A stretch of DNA of 64,000 bases from Rhodospirillaceae bacterium. GTDB lineage: Bacteria; Pseudomonadota; Alphaproteobacteria; TMED109. This document shows positions 18,084 through 26,070 of this stretch, one piece after another. The position numbers and the translations under genes are program-made. Location: the NCBI GenBank assembly GCA_902615805.1, contig CACMQH010000004.1, forward strand, positions 1 to 64,000, read 5' to 3'. Below the pieces are notes generated by a model. The model did no database searches. It worked only from the letters and a program-made list of their open reading frames with translations, and was not told the DNA's origin. Within the stretch, counting starts at the first letter, position 1. Each line of letters opens with the position of its first letter.

Positions 18084-19268
18084 ATGAATGAAGCAGTAAT
18101 AGTATCAACAGCAAGAACTCCAATAGGAAAAGCCTATAAAGGAGCTTTTAATAATACACATGGAGCAACCTTGGCAGGACATGCTGTCAAAAAGGCTATA
18201 GAAGTTTCTGGCGTTGACCCTTCAACAGTTGAAGACTGTCTAATGGGGTGTGCTATGCCAGAGGGAGCCACTGGTGGAAATATTGCCAGACAAATAGCAA
18301 TAAGAGGTGGTTTACCAGTTACAACAGCTGGGGCTACTATTAATAGATTTTGTTCTTCTGGAATGCAGGCCATAACTATGGCTGCTCAACGAATAATGTC
18401 AAATGAATTAGATATTTGTGTTGCAGGTGGTCTTGAGTCCATAAGCTTAGTCCAAAATGAACATCAAAACAACTTTATGGCTCAAGAAGATTGGATAAAT
18501 AAAAATAAACCCGAATTATATTATACTATGATTCAAACCGCAGAAGTTGTGTCGCAACGTTATAATATTTCTAGAGATACACAAGATGAATATGGGTTAC
18601 AAAGTCAGCAAAGAATGGCTAATGCACAAAATTCTGGATTTTTAGATAAAGAAATATTCCCTTTAGAGACTATTAAGCTGGTTAAAAACAAAGATACTAA
18701 TGAAATTAGCCAAGAAAAAGTTTGTTTAGAAAAAGATGAAGGAAACAGACCTGATACTAATATTGAGGGGCTTAAATCTTTGAAACCTGTTATGGGGGAT
18801 GATGCTTATATAACTGCAGGCAATGCTAGCCAACTCTCTGACGGTGCATCAGCTTGTGTAATAGTAAATGCAAAAAAAGCAGAACAGCTAAATTTAGAAC
18901 CACTAGGAGCATTTAGAGGTATGGCAGTATCTGGCTTAGAACCTGATGAAATGGGGATTGGTCCTATTTATGCAATACCGAAATTGTTAAAAAAACATAA
19001 TCTGAGTATGAATGATATTGATCTATGGGAACTCAATGAGGCCTTTGCAGTGCAAGTAATTTATTGTAGGGATAAATTAGGTATTCCCAATGAAATACTT
19101 AATGTAAATGGAGGATCAATTGCTATTGGGCATCCATATGGTATGACTGGTTCCAGATTAGTAGGCCATGCACTTATAGAAGGAAAAAGAAGAAAAGCTA
19201 AAAATGTTGTAGTTACTATGTGTATAGGTGGAGGACAAGGAGCGGCAGGTTTATTTGAAGTATTTTAA
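18084..19268 (+). CDS. Acetyl-CoA acyltransferase (thiolase)
   Basis: Cleaves 3-ketoacyl-CoA to acetyl-CoA and a shortened acyl-CoA. The acylated cysteine is in [12 protein letters not shown], the catalytic histidine in [16 protein letters not shown], and the proton-relay cysteine in [16 protein letters not shown]. Length 394 is standard. A strong ribosome binding site (AGGAGG) precedes the ATG. Position directly after the multifunctional enzyme marks it as the FadA/FadI partner rather than a PHB-pathway PhaA, although thiolase types overlap. Confidence 0.94.
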   Translation: MNEAVIVSTARTPIGKAYKGAFNNTHGATLAGHAVKKAIEVSGVDPSTVEDCLMGCAMPEGATGGNIARQIAIRGGLPVTTAGATINRFCSSGMQAITMAAQRIMSNELDICVAGGLESISLVQNEHQNNFMAQEDWINKNKPELYYTMIQTAEVVSQRYNISRDTQDEYGLQSQQRMANAQNSGFLDKEIFPLETIKLVKNKDTNEISQEKVCLEKDEGNRPDTNIEGLKSLKPVMGDDAYITAGNASQLSDGASACVIVNAKKAEQLNLEPLGAFRGMAVSGLEPDEMGIGPIYAIPKLLKKHNLSMNDIDLWELNEAFAVQVIYCRDKLGIPNEILNVNGGSIAIGHPYGMTGSRLVGHALIEGKRRKAKNVVVTMCIGGGQGAAGLFEVF

Positions 19269-19280
19269 ATCTAATCTATT

Positions 19281-19637
19281 ATGCAAGCTAAAGAAATCAA
19301 AGTTTTTAAATTTTTAGTAATTTTAAACACTATTGCGTCTATTGCTATTACGCACCAAATTATTTTGTATAATTTAGAATATTTAGATTTTAAAATTTAT
19401 TTTATTTTATTTTATGGTTTTATTTGGTTTTTTTCCTTATACAGAATTTACTTTTTTTCCAAAGTTGGTCTTAAGCTATATGTTTTACTAGTAACATTTG
19501 GATTTATGTTAAATATGTTATCAGATTATAAAGTTTATGGTTCACTATATTATTTTATGACATTATTTGAACATCTAATAATAGGTGCAATAATTGCTTT
19601 ATCTTTTTTTTCTAAGATAAAAACTAAGTTTACCTAA
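19281..19637 (+). CDS. Hypothetical four-helix membrane protein
   Basis: A 118-residue, very hydrophobic protein rich in Phe, Leu, Ile and Tyr with four likely transmembrane helices (about residues 8-28, 38-58, 64-82 and 90-111). No family recognised. It starts 12 bases after the thiolase stop and may be the tail of that operon. It is followed by an 11-bp hairpin at 19686-19717. Confidence 0.6.
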   Translation: MQAKEIKVFKFLVILNTIASIAITHQIILYNLEYLDFKIYFILFYGFIWFFSLYRIYFFSKVGLKLYVLLVTFGFMLNMLSDYKVYGSLYYFMTLFEHLIIGAIIALSFFSKIKTKFT

Positions 19638-19685
19638 ATTAGGCATAAAAAATGAATATAAATAGACAATTCCTCCCTAAAGAGA

Positions 19686-19717
19686 GACTCAAGAGAGGTT
19701 GTGGCTTCTCTTGAGTC
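19686..19717. other. Perfect 11-bp inverted repeat (RNA hairpin)
   Basis: GACTCAAGAGA at 19686-19696 is exactly complementary to TCTCTTGAGTC at 19707-19717, with a 10-base loop. No T-run follows on either strand, so it is not a typical intrinsic terminator. It lies about 50 bases after the stop of the membrane-protein gene and about 85 bases before a minigene. Ten bases upstream is CCTCC (19672-19676), complementary to the GGAGG before the minigene. It could be an mRNA end or part of a structured RNA. Confidence 0.6.
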
Positions 19718-19804
19718 CATATTTAATATAAATTTAAAGTATATTTATTTGATAATAATAATGTAGTATATTAATATTTTAAAATTAATGAAAGGAGGTG
19801 GTCT

Positions 19805-19858
19805 ATGTCTAAAATTTTAGATCTAGTCACTTTCTATAACCGTATAGAAAGTAGATAG
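19805..19858 (+). CDS. Minigene encoding a 17-residue peptide (leader peptide or small protein)
   Basis: An ATG preceded by one of the strongest ribosome binding sites in the window (AAAGGAGGTG) opens the frame MSKILDLVTFYNRIESR, ending TAG at 19858. The coding region contains a perfect 14-bp palindrome (19808-19821) and a 10-bp hairpin with a 4-base loop (19829-19838 with 19843-19852). A strong terminator follows 7 bases later. It looks like either a regulatory leader peptide for the exported-protein gene downstream or an independent small mRNA. I know no family. PqqA was considered, but the ExxxY crosslink motif is absent. Confidence 0.5.
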   Translation: MSKILDLVTFYNRIESR

Positions 19859-19865
19859 AAAATTT

Positions 19866-19899
19866 AAGTGAGAGGACAAAAATATCCTCTCACTTTTTT
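19866..19899 (+). terminator. Strong intrinsic terminator between minigene and exported-protein gene
   Basis: AAGTGAGAGGA (19866-19876) pairs perfectly with TCCTCTCACTT (19885-19895) around an 8-base loop, and the 3' arm runs into six T residues (19894-19899). This is a textbook rho-independent terminator. It ends 13 bases before the ATG of the next gene, so it would act as an attenuator for that gene unless a promoter lies inside it. Confidence 0.88.
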
Positions 19900-19912
19900 A
19901 AAGGAGAATAAT

Positions 19913-20146
19913 ATGAAAAATATAATTATGATTACCTTAAGCCTTTCTTTCCTTGCTTCCAATGTATTTGCTGGATGCATGAAAAGTGAAATTAAGCAAT
20001 TAGATGCAAAGTTATCTACTACAGAAATAACTGAGTCTAAAAAAGCAGAAGTAAAAAAATTGAGAGATCTTGTAGTTGCAAATGAGCACAAGAATTCTGA
20101 GTTAGCTTTTGAAAGTTACGAAAAGGCTTTAAGTTTACTAAATTAA
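19913..20146 (+). CDS. Small exported protein, 77 residues
   Basis: Begins with a clear signal peptide (MKNIIMITLSLSFLASNVFA, residues 1-20) and cleavage probably before GCMKSE; the cysteine after AG resembles but does not strictly fit a lipobox. The mature part is charged and helical (about residues 25-75). The frame is open upstream to a GTG at 19868, but the ATG at 19913 has a good AAAGGAG site and removes the terminator from the coding region, so it is preferred. Function unknown; a small periplasmic helical protein. Confidence 0.7.
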   Translation: MKNIIMITLSLSFLASNVFAGCMKSEIKQLDAKLSTTEITESKKAEVKKLRDLVVANEHKNSELAFESYEKALSLLN

Positions 20147-20154
20147 AATTAATC

Positions 20155-20183
20155 TTTAGAGTAGGTTTAATGCCTACTCTAAA
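20155..20183. terminator. Hairpin between convergent genes, probable bidirectional terminator
   Basis: TTTAGAGTAGG (20155-20165) and CCTACTCTAAA (20173-20183) form an 11-bp stem with a 7-base loop, between the exported-protein gene and the convergent symporter gene, whose stop codon lies inside the 3' arm. T-runs are poor on both sides, so termination strength is uncertain. Confidence 0.55.
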
Positions 20184-21648
20184 TCTCATTAAATTCTTTT
20201 GCTTTGACAATTTCACTGTCACTTTGACTGCACATACAACTAAAAATAAATACTGCTGTTACATTAAAAGCCAAACCTATGAGTCCAGCATGCAAATCAT
20301 ATAAAGTACTTTCCGCAAAATATTGGTAGTAGATAGTAATACAGACTCCTAAGATTAAACCAATGATAATTGATATTGCGCTTACTTTTCTGAAAAATAA
20401 TGAAGCATAAACTGCGGGAGCCAGTTGAGCTATAGGGCCATAAGCACCTAACAAAAGCTGAATTAGGCCCTCACTTCCAAAAATAGCTATTAAATATGCA
20501 ATAGCACCAACACCAAAAACTGCTCCCCTCATTATCCATAATTCTATATTTTCAGGTATCTTTGAATATATAGCTTTACATATATCTCTACCAAATGATA
20601 CTGAGGCTCCATGTGTAATTGCATCAGATGATGACATTGCTGCAGCTAAAGCTCCTGCACCTACTATACCATACAGCAACCCTGACTCTGTAAGATAATT
20701 AGTAATTAAGTAAGGTAAAATTTGTCCAGAGTTTTCTATCTGGTCACTACTCACAATACCGTATCCAGAGAAACCTATGAATAAAACTGGTAATAAAAAC
20801 AAGGCAAATATTGGATATACAGCTACCGTAGTTTTAATTCTTTTTTCTGTAGTAGTATATGACTTTGTGAATAAATGCGGCCACATAACAAAACCTATCA
20901 TTGAAATTATTATATTGCTACTATACCTAGCCTTAGACATAGCTGACCCTTCTTCACCAATTAATAGAAAATCATTATTACTGTTATTAATAGTTTCAAA
21001 CATATTTCCGATACCCCCATGCAATTTTTGCACAAAGTACATACCTAAAATCCAAGCTATAACTAACATCAAAATTGCTTGAAAGACATCGCTCCACGCG
21101 GCTCCTCTTACACCGCTAGTAGCAACATATATAACTACAATTCCAAAAGATATAAAAGCACCAAACCAATAAGGTATGTTATCGTAGGTCAATACATTAA
21201 AAATGTAGGCCATACCTTTAATCTGTAATGTAAGATAAGGTATAAAAGCTAGTATTGCTACTATTCCTACTATAATTGTCAGAAGTTTTGATTGGAATCT
21301 GTCACCTAAAAAGTCTCCCATTGTTATATAATTATTTTTTTTTCCAATTTTAGCTACTTTTGGGCCAATTACATACCACGGCATTAGACCCAGAGTACAG
21401 TAAACTAAGATATAAAATGAAGCCGCCCCTTTAGAATAAGCCCAACCGGGACCTCCTAGAAAAGCAAAAGCTGAAAATATAGTTCCTCCCATTAAGAACC
21501 ACATTACAAACAAATTAAAAGACCTATCTCCTACTGCATACTCAGATAAAGAAAAAAAAGACTTTCCCTTTCCCGCCATAATTCCAATTAAAAATGCTAA
21601 AACTAAATAAATGGAGATCGCTACTAAGGCTATATGCCATTTTTCCAT
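20179..21648 (-). CDS. Sodium:solute symporter family (SSS) transporter
   Basis: A 489-residue integral membrane protein with about 12-13 hydrophobic helices. Family features include the early GDRSFNLFVMWFLMGGTIFSAFAF segment, GGPGWAYSKG, TSGVRGAAWSDVFQAILM and AALAAAMSSSDAITHGASVSF, the last corresponding to the conserved Na+-site helix. It probably takes up a small organic acid or sugar-like solute with Na+; the substrate is not readable from sequence. It is cotranscribed with a DUF3311 gene one base upstream, the usual pairing for this subfamily, and with glyoxalase I. Confidence 0.9.
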   Translation of the reverse strand: MEKWHIALVAISIYLVLAFLIGIMAGKGKSFFSLSEYAVGDRSFNLFVMWFLMGGTIFSAFAFLGGPGWAYSKGAASFYILVYCTLGLMPWYVIGPKVAKIGKKNNYITMGDFLGDRFQSKLLTIIVGIVAILAFIPYLTLQIKGMAYIFNVLTYDNIPYWFGAFISFGIVVIYVATSGVRGAAWSDVFQAILMLVIAWILGMYFVQKLHGGIGNMFETINNSNNDFLLIGEEGSAMSKARYSSNIIISMIGFVMWPHLFTKSYTTTEKRIKTTVAVYPIFALFLLPVLFIGFSGYGIVSSDQIENSGQILPYLITNYLTESGLLYGIVGAGALAAAMSSSDAITHGASVSFGRDICKAIYSKIPENIELWIMRGAVFGVGAIAYLIAIFGSEGLIQLLLGAYGPIAQLAPAVYASLFFRKVSAISIIIGLILGVCITIYYQYFAESTLYDLHAGLIGLAFNVTAVFIFSCMCSQSDSEIVKAKEFNEI

Positions 21649-21649
21649 A

Positions 21650-21859
21650 TTATGATTCCTCTTTATCTATAAATAGAAAAAAAAGTATGCCTACAAACTG
21701 CATCAATATACATACAATAATCCAAAACAATGAAAAAGGCATTCCAAAAATAAATGGGTCTACTCTGTTACCAATACTGTAAATAGGGAATATTAATAAA
21801 GCTAAAATAAATAAACTAAATAAAAAGAAATAGAGGTTTATTGTGTCTTTTCTTTTCAT
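21650..21859 (-). CDS. DUF3311 small membrane partner of SSS symporter
   Basis: A 69-residue protein with two transmembrane helices (about residues 9-27 and 41-62) joined by a short loop with RVDPFIFGMPFSLFW, the typical DUF3311 pattern. DUF3311 proteins are regularly encoded just before an SSS-family transporter and are thought to be small subunits; that role is established only by association. It lies one base from both neighbours. Confidence 0.8.
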   Translation of the reverse strand: MKRKDTINLYFFLFSLFILALLIFPIYSIGNRVDPFIFGMPFSLFWIIVCILMQFVGILFFLFIDKEES

Positions 21860-21860
21860 T

Positions 21861-22403
21861 TTAAGATGAATTTTTCTCTATCATATTTGCCTGTAATATT
21901 TCTATCCAATAACCATCAGGGTCTTCAATAAATGCTAAACCTTTCATTTTTCCATCATCTGGTTTTTTTACAAATTTAACCCCTAACTTTTCAAATCTCT
22001 CTCCTGCTGCATATACATCTGGAACGCTAAATCCAATATGACCAAAACCCTGTGGCTCACTATTACCATTGTGATAAGAAAAACTTTCCTCATTTTCAGT
22101 GCCCCAGTTATGAGTAAGTTCTAACATTGCTCTTTGACTAAATGTCCATGTAGTTCTTTTATTACCTTCTTCAGGCACATTTTCATTATCAACATCACCA
22201 GGCATACCTAAAAAATATAAAGTAAATTTCATCTCTGGAAAATCTAGTTTTCTATATAACTTCATACCAATTATTCTGGTATAAAAATCTAGAGAAACTT
22301 TAGGATCCTTTATTCTCATCATTGTTTGATTAAAAACATATGATTGCGTTTCTTGATCAGGACTTTCACATAACCCTTCTGCTTTATCATGATGTATACT
22401 CAT
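21861..22403 (-). CDS. gloA: Lactoylglutathione lyase (glyoxalase I), long zinc-type
   Basis: Converts the methylglyoxal-glutathione hemithioacetal to S-lactoylglutathione. At 180 residues it resembles the longer eukaryote-like form: Q26 in [12 protein letters not shown], Glu in [11 protein letters not shown], His in [12 protein letters not shown] and Glu in [11 protein letters not shown] are the four metal ligands. A strong AGGAGG site precedes the ATG. It starts the operon gloA-DUF3311-SSS after the terminator of the GMC operon. The link suggests detoxification of reactive aldehydes during catabolism of the imported solute, which is inference. Confidence 0.94.
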   Translation of the reverse strand: MSIHHDKAEGLCESPDQETQSYVFNQTMMRIKDPKVSLDFYTRIIGMKLYRKLDFPEMKFTLYFLGMPGDVDNENVPEEGNKRTTWTFSQRAMLELTHNWGTENEESFSYHNGNSEPQGFGHIGFSVPDVYAAGERFEKLGVKFVKKPDDGKMKGLAFIEDPDGYWIEILQANMIEKNSS

Positions 22404-22430
22404 AAAAACCTCCTAAATATATTTTAAACA

Positions 22431-22468
22431 AAAAAAATTCTCCTGACAATATTCATCAGGAGAATTTT
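22431..22468 (-). terminator. Intrinsic terminator of the GMC oxidoreductase operon
   Basis: A perfect 13-bp stem (22434-22446 with 22456-22468, core TTCTCCTGA/TCAGGAGAA) with a 9-base loop. Read leftward it ends in seven T residues, so it terminates transcripts from the GMC gene, whose stop is 22 bases upstream, and separates that operon from gloA. Confidence 0.88.
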
Positions 22469-22490
22469 AATTTAAAGTATTACTATTACT

Positions 22491-24068
22491 TTATATTGTA
22501 CCTTTAGCCATCTCTTTAGCAATATACTCAGCTTGTCTTATAGCAAGTGATACTATTGTAAGAGTTGGGTTTTCTGCTGCGCCTGTTGTAAACTGACTTC
22601 CATCAGAAATGAACAGGTTAGCAATATCATGAGATTTTCCATGCTTATCGCATACACCATCTCTAGCTTTTTCACTCATTCTACATGTACCTAAGTTATG
22701 TGTAGAAGGGTAAGGAGGAGTCTCAAATACGTCTAAAGCTCCTGCAGCTTTATAAACATCTGTTCCTTTCCCAAAAGCATGCTTTCTCATTGCTAAGTCA
22801 TTAGCATGATCATCAAAGTGAACGTTAGGCACAGGCATACCATTTTGATCTTTTTCGTTGGTATTTAGTGTAACTCTATTAGACTCCTGTGGCATATCTT
22901 CACCAACTATCCACATTCCAGCCATATGATCATAATTATCTAAGAATTTACCCATTTTAGGTCCGTACCCTGTAGTACCCGGTACTAAGAAAGCAGCCAT
23001 AAATGGTAATCCTAATGATAATGTTTCCATTTCATAACCTCCCACAAACCCTCTAGAAGGATCATTCCTAGACTCATCAGTAATAATACCAGCCATAGTT
23101 GTACCTCTATGCATATTAACAGGTTTATCCATTAACGCATATACAGAAGCCGTTAGATGTCTCATATAGTTTTTACCAACCTGACCAGCAGAATTAGATA
23201 ATCCATCTGGATACATTGATGTGTTAGACATTAATAACAGTCTTGGTGTTTCAATAGAGTTTCCAGCTACTGCGACTATTCTCGCTTTTTGCTTTTGCTG
23301 ATTTCCGTCCTTGTCAACATAAACTACACCATCAATTTTACCAGCCTTATTATGAGTAATTTGAATAACATGAGCTTCTGTTCTTAGCTCAAAGTTACCT
23401 GTTTTCTCAGCCTTAGGAATCTCTGAATAACCGGCAGACCATTTAGCTCCTGATTTACAACCTTGGAAACAAAAGCCTAACTGCAAACAAGCATTTCTTC
23501 CATCTCTAGGCATACTATTTATACCCATTCTACCTGTGTGACAATCTTTGTAGCCCATTTTCTGAGCACCATCATATAACACTTTAAAGTTATTGTTACC
23601 AGGTAAACCAGGAATACCGTGTGTTCTAGTTACACCAATTTTATCTTCAGCCTTATCATAATATGGCTCCATTTCCTTTAAAGAAATAGGCCAATCTAAA
23701 AGACTAGCACCTGCTACATCACCATATTCTGTTTTTACTTTAAATTCATGCTCTTGAAATCTAAGGGATGCTCCTGCCCAATGTAATGTAGAACCACCAA
23801 CACTCTTTACTATCCATGAAGGTAACCCTGGGAAGTCAGTCGCAACTCTCCAACTACCAGAAGTCGTTCTTTTGTCTAACCATGCAGTTTGTAGGAAAGC
23901 CGCCCATTCGTCATTTACAAAATCATCTGTAGTATATCTTTTTCCTGCTTCCAAACATACTACATTAATACCTTTTTGAGCCAACTCATTTGAAAGAGTT
24001 CCTCCTCCTGCTCCAGAGCCTATAACTACTGCAACAGTATCGTCGTTTAAATCAAATTTTTTTGCCAT
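22491..24068 (-). CDS. GMC-family FAD oxidoreductase (gluconate 2-dehydrogenase-like large subunit)
   Basis: A 525-residue flavoprotein. FAD is bound by VIGSGAGGGTLSNELA (about residues 15-30) and CLEAGKRY; SVGGSTLHWAGASLR is the GMC signature, and HNLGTCRMS plus SDGSQFTTGAAENPTLTI complete the family's C-terminal part. It oxidises an alcohol, polyol or sugar acid; the substrate is not readable. No signal peptide of its own is seen, so export probably relies on the Tat-signal partner encoded 18 bases upstream. The FQGCKSGAKWS segment contains cysteines typical of this bacterial subgroup. A GGGAGA site precedes the ATG. Confidence 0.92.
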   Translation of the reverse strand: MAKKFDLNDDTVAVVIGSGAGGGTLSNELAQKGINVVCLEAGKRYTTDDFVNDEWAAFLQTAWLDKRTTSGSWRVATDFPGLPSWIVKSVGGSTLHWAGASLRFQEHEFKVKTEYGDVAGASLLDWPISLKEMEPYYDKAEDKIGVTRTHGIPGLPGNNNFKVLYDGAQKMGYKDCHTGRMGINSMPRDGRNACLQLGFCFQGCKSGAKWSAGYSEIPKAEKTGNFELRTEAHVIQITHNKAGKIDGVVYVDKDGNQQKQKARIVAVAGNSIETPRLLLMSNTSMYPDGLSNSAGQVGKNYMRHLTASVYALMDKPVNMHRGTTMAGIITDESRNDPSRGFVGGYEMETLSLGLPFMAAFLVPGTTGYGPKMGKFLDNYDHMAGMWIVGEDMPQESNRVTLNTNEKDQNGMPVPNVHFDDHANDLAMRKHAFGKGTDVYKAAGALDVFETPPYPSTHNLGTCRMSEKARDGVCDKHGKSHDIANLFISDGSQFTTGAAENPTLTIVSLAIRQAEYIAKEMAKGTI

Positions 24069-24086
24069 ATGTTAATTCTCCCTATA

Positions 24087-24641
24087 TTATTCCCACCAAC
24101 CTTTAGGACTTGCATCCTCAGATGGTTGTGGCCAATCTGCATCCTGAAAACCTCTTAAATAATATCCACCTTTATCATAAGATGCGCCTTCCCATCCAGC
24201 TACAGCCCATACTCTTGGATTATTAAAAAAGACATTAACCATTTCTCCTCTCATGGTGTTGAAAAAACCTTCTCCTTCCATAGATTTCAATACTTTCATT
24301 CTTTTTTTACTAGAAGCATCTATATATTTTCCCCCAGCAGCTTTATCAAAAGCAGCAACGCCATCGGCTAATGCTGACTTAACTGATTCGTCTTTTGAAG
24401 CTTTTCCATCTAGTGAATCAACTGCAATCATATATAAATCGTCTGAAAACCTTTTACCTGGAAACATATCTTTTCCAACTAACAACATAGTTTTAGCAAC
24501 GTGATTATCAATAGCGCTTTTCTTTGCAGCCCAAGCATTAAAAGAGGTTAGCTGAACAACTCCTCCCGCTAAGACTACAAAACCTGAAGTCTTTCCTGCT
24601 TTTTTTAGAAAAGATCTTCTACTTATATTACTATTAGTCAT
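24087..24641 (-). CDS. Gluconate 2-dehydrogenase subunit 3-like protein with Tat signal
   Basis: A 184-residue partner subunit with a twin-arginine signal (SRRSFLKKAG at residues 7-16, hydrophobic stretch to about 33, cleavage near AWA). The mature part has MLLVGKDMFPG and the C-terminal GYYLRGFQDADWPQP, matching the subunit 3 family of membrane-bound polyol/gluconate dehydrogenases. It probably carries the GMC subunit through the Tat system. AGGGAGGAG lies just before the ATG, so expression is likely high. The cytochrome c subunit usual in three-part enzymes is missing. Confidence 0.85.
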   Translation of the reverse strand: MTNSNISRRSFLKKAGKTSGFVVLAGGVVQLTSFNAWAAKKSAIDNHVAKTMLLVGKDMFPGKRFSDDLYMIAVDSLDGKASKDESVKSALADGVAAFDKAAGGKYIDASSKKRMKVLKSMEGEGFFNTMRGEMVNVFFNNPRVWAVAGWEGASYDKGGYYLRGFQDADWPQPSEDASPKGWWE

Positions 24642-24749
24642 ATCTCCTCCCTTAAATTAATTAATAGTTATAAATTATATGTGCGTATTTTATATATTTT
24701 CTACAAATTTTACAAGTTAATAAGCTTATTTTAAGCAATTAAAGTTTTT

Positions 24750-25202
24750 TTAATCGATATCATAACAATATCCATGTGCTATATGAACATAATCTACCTC
24801 ATTACCTCTTCCATCTAACCAGTAATGAGTAATCAAAGTTTTTCTATATCTTAAGCTGTCTAATGATAAAATTATATTGTAAGTATTATTGTCATCTATA
24901 GGTTTACAAATAATTGAATTAAATTTTTCTTCATTTTCACAGTTAAACTGATACTTTGCTTCAAATTTTTTTTCCTTAGTACTCTCCATTTCAGTCATCA
25001 AAGTATAATTTTCACTAAAATTGAGAGTAGTCTTATCCGGGAAAAACTCAGTTTCTTTCAAAAATTTTCTTTCAAATTGAAATAACCCACTTACTCTTGT
25101 TTCTGTGAGACATTCATATTTTTTTTCATGCATATCTTTATTTGCACTGATAGAGCTTGTCGCCAAAGACATTAAAAAAATAAAAATAATTCTTTTATAC
25201 AA
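24750..25202 (-). CDS. Hypothetical exported protein, 150 residues
   Basis: Begins with a signal peptide (MYKRIIFIFLMSLATSSISA). The mature protein has four cysteines (in YECLTE, FNCENE, IICKPI and GYCYD) that could form two disulfides, and alternates short charged strands, suggesting a small periplasmic beta-sheet fold. No family recognised. It follows the SDR gene by one base and is probably cotranscribed, though no functional link is apparent. Confidence 0.6.
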   Translation of the reverse strand: MYKRIIFIFLMSLATSSISANKDMHEKKYECLTETRVSGLFQFERKFLKETEFFPDKTTLNFSENYTLMTEMESTKEKKFEAKYQFNCENEEKFNSIICKPIDDNNTYNIILSLDSLRYRKTLITHYWLDGRGNEVDYVHIAHGYCYDID

Positions 25203-25203
25203 T

Positions 25204-25980
25204 TTATCCTCTTCCAGCTATAGTAATACCACCGTCCATAGTAATAACTTGTCCAGTTATGAAAGCTCCTGGTTTTGAGGCTAATAAAATAGCAGCTCCA
25301 GCAACTTCATCTGTAGTTCCAATTCTTTGAAGCGGTGCGTAACTTTCTACATCTTTAAGAATTTCTGGATTTTCCCATAATGCTTTTGCAAAATCTGTTT
25401 TAATTATACCTGGGCATAGGCCATTTACATTAATTTTATACTTTCCTAGCTCCACAGCTAAACTTCTAATTAAACCAATATCAGCAGTCTTAGATATGGA
25501 GTAAGCTCCTAAATTCTTTACTCCCTGTAAACCTGCTATTGATGAAACAATTATGATAGATGATCCATTTTGATTATCTTTAAGATGTGGAATTGCGCTT
25601 TTACATAACCATAGGTTAGACTTAACATTATTATTCATAATCTTTTCAAAACTTTCATCAGGTATTTCTGCTAGTTTTCCATAATAGGGATTACTGGCTG
25701 CATTACAGACTAAAACATCAAGCTTCCCATACTTTTCTTTTGCGAATTTAATTAAACCTTCACAAGCATCTTTATTAGATATGTTACATTCATAAGCACT
25801 AGCAGTTCCACCAGAATCAACTATCTGTTTAACTACTTCCTCACAAGCATCAATTTTTCTAGATGATACTATTATTTTTGCTCCTAGTTCTGAGAACCTT
25901 AAAGCTATTCCTTTTCCAATTCCCCTAGAAGAACCAGTTATGATAGCTACTTTGTTGTTTAAATCAAAAAAATTACCCAT
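25204..25980 (-). CDS. Short-chain dehydrogenase/reductase (SDR)
   Basis: A 258-residue classical SDR: cofactor motif TGSSRGIGKG near residue 16, VCNAAS, catalytic serine in IIVSSIAG, and YSISK holding the YxxxK pair; the end GAFITGQVITMDGG is typical. It resembles glucose/ribitol dehydrogenase and FabG-like proteins; the substrate is not determinable. It diverges from the class II aldolase gene across 90 bases, and this pair may belong to one sugar- or polyol-type pathway with the GMC enzyme, by inference. Confidence 0.9.
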   Translation of the reverse strand: MGNFFDLNNKVAIITGSSRGIGKGIALRFSELGAKIIVSSRKIDACEEVVKQIVDSGGTASAYECNISNKDACEGLIKFAKEKYGKLDVLVCNAASNPYYGKLAEIPDESFEKIMNNNVKSNLWLCKSAIPHLKDNQNGSSIIIVSSIAGLQGVKNLGAYSISKTADIGLIRSLAVELGKYKINVNGLCPGIIKTDFAKALWENPEILKDVESYAPLQRIGTTDEVAGAAILLASKPGAFITGQVITMDGGITIAGRG

Positions 25981-26070
25981 TATTTAAATATTTCCTTTCA
26001 TTTAATAACTATAAATGTTTTTACAAATTAAGTCGAATGTATTAACCTAAATTAAAATTTAGGGAACTGT

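Noticed and set aside
19805-19858. Minigene peptide as a PQQ precursor (PqqA)
   Set aside because: PqqA needs Glu-x-x-x-Tyr; the peptide has Tyr before Glu and no pqqB-E genes are nearby.
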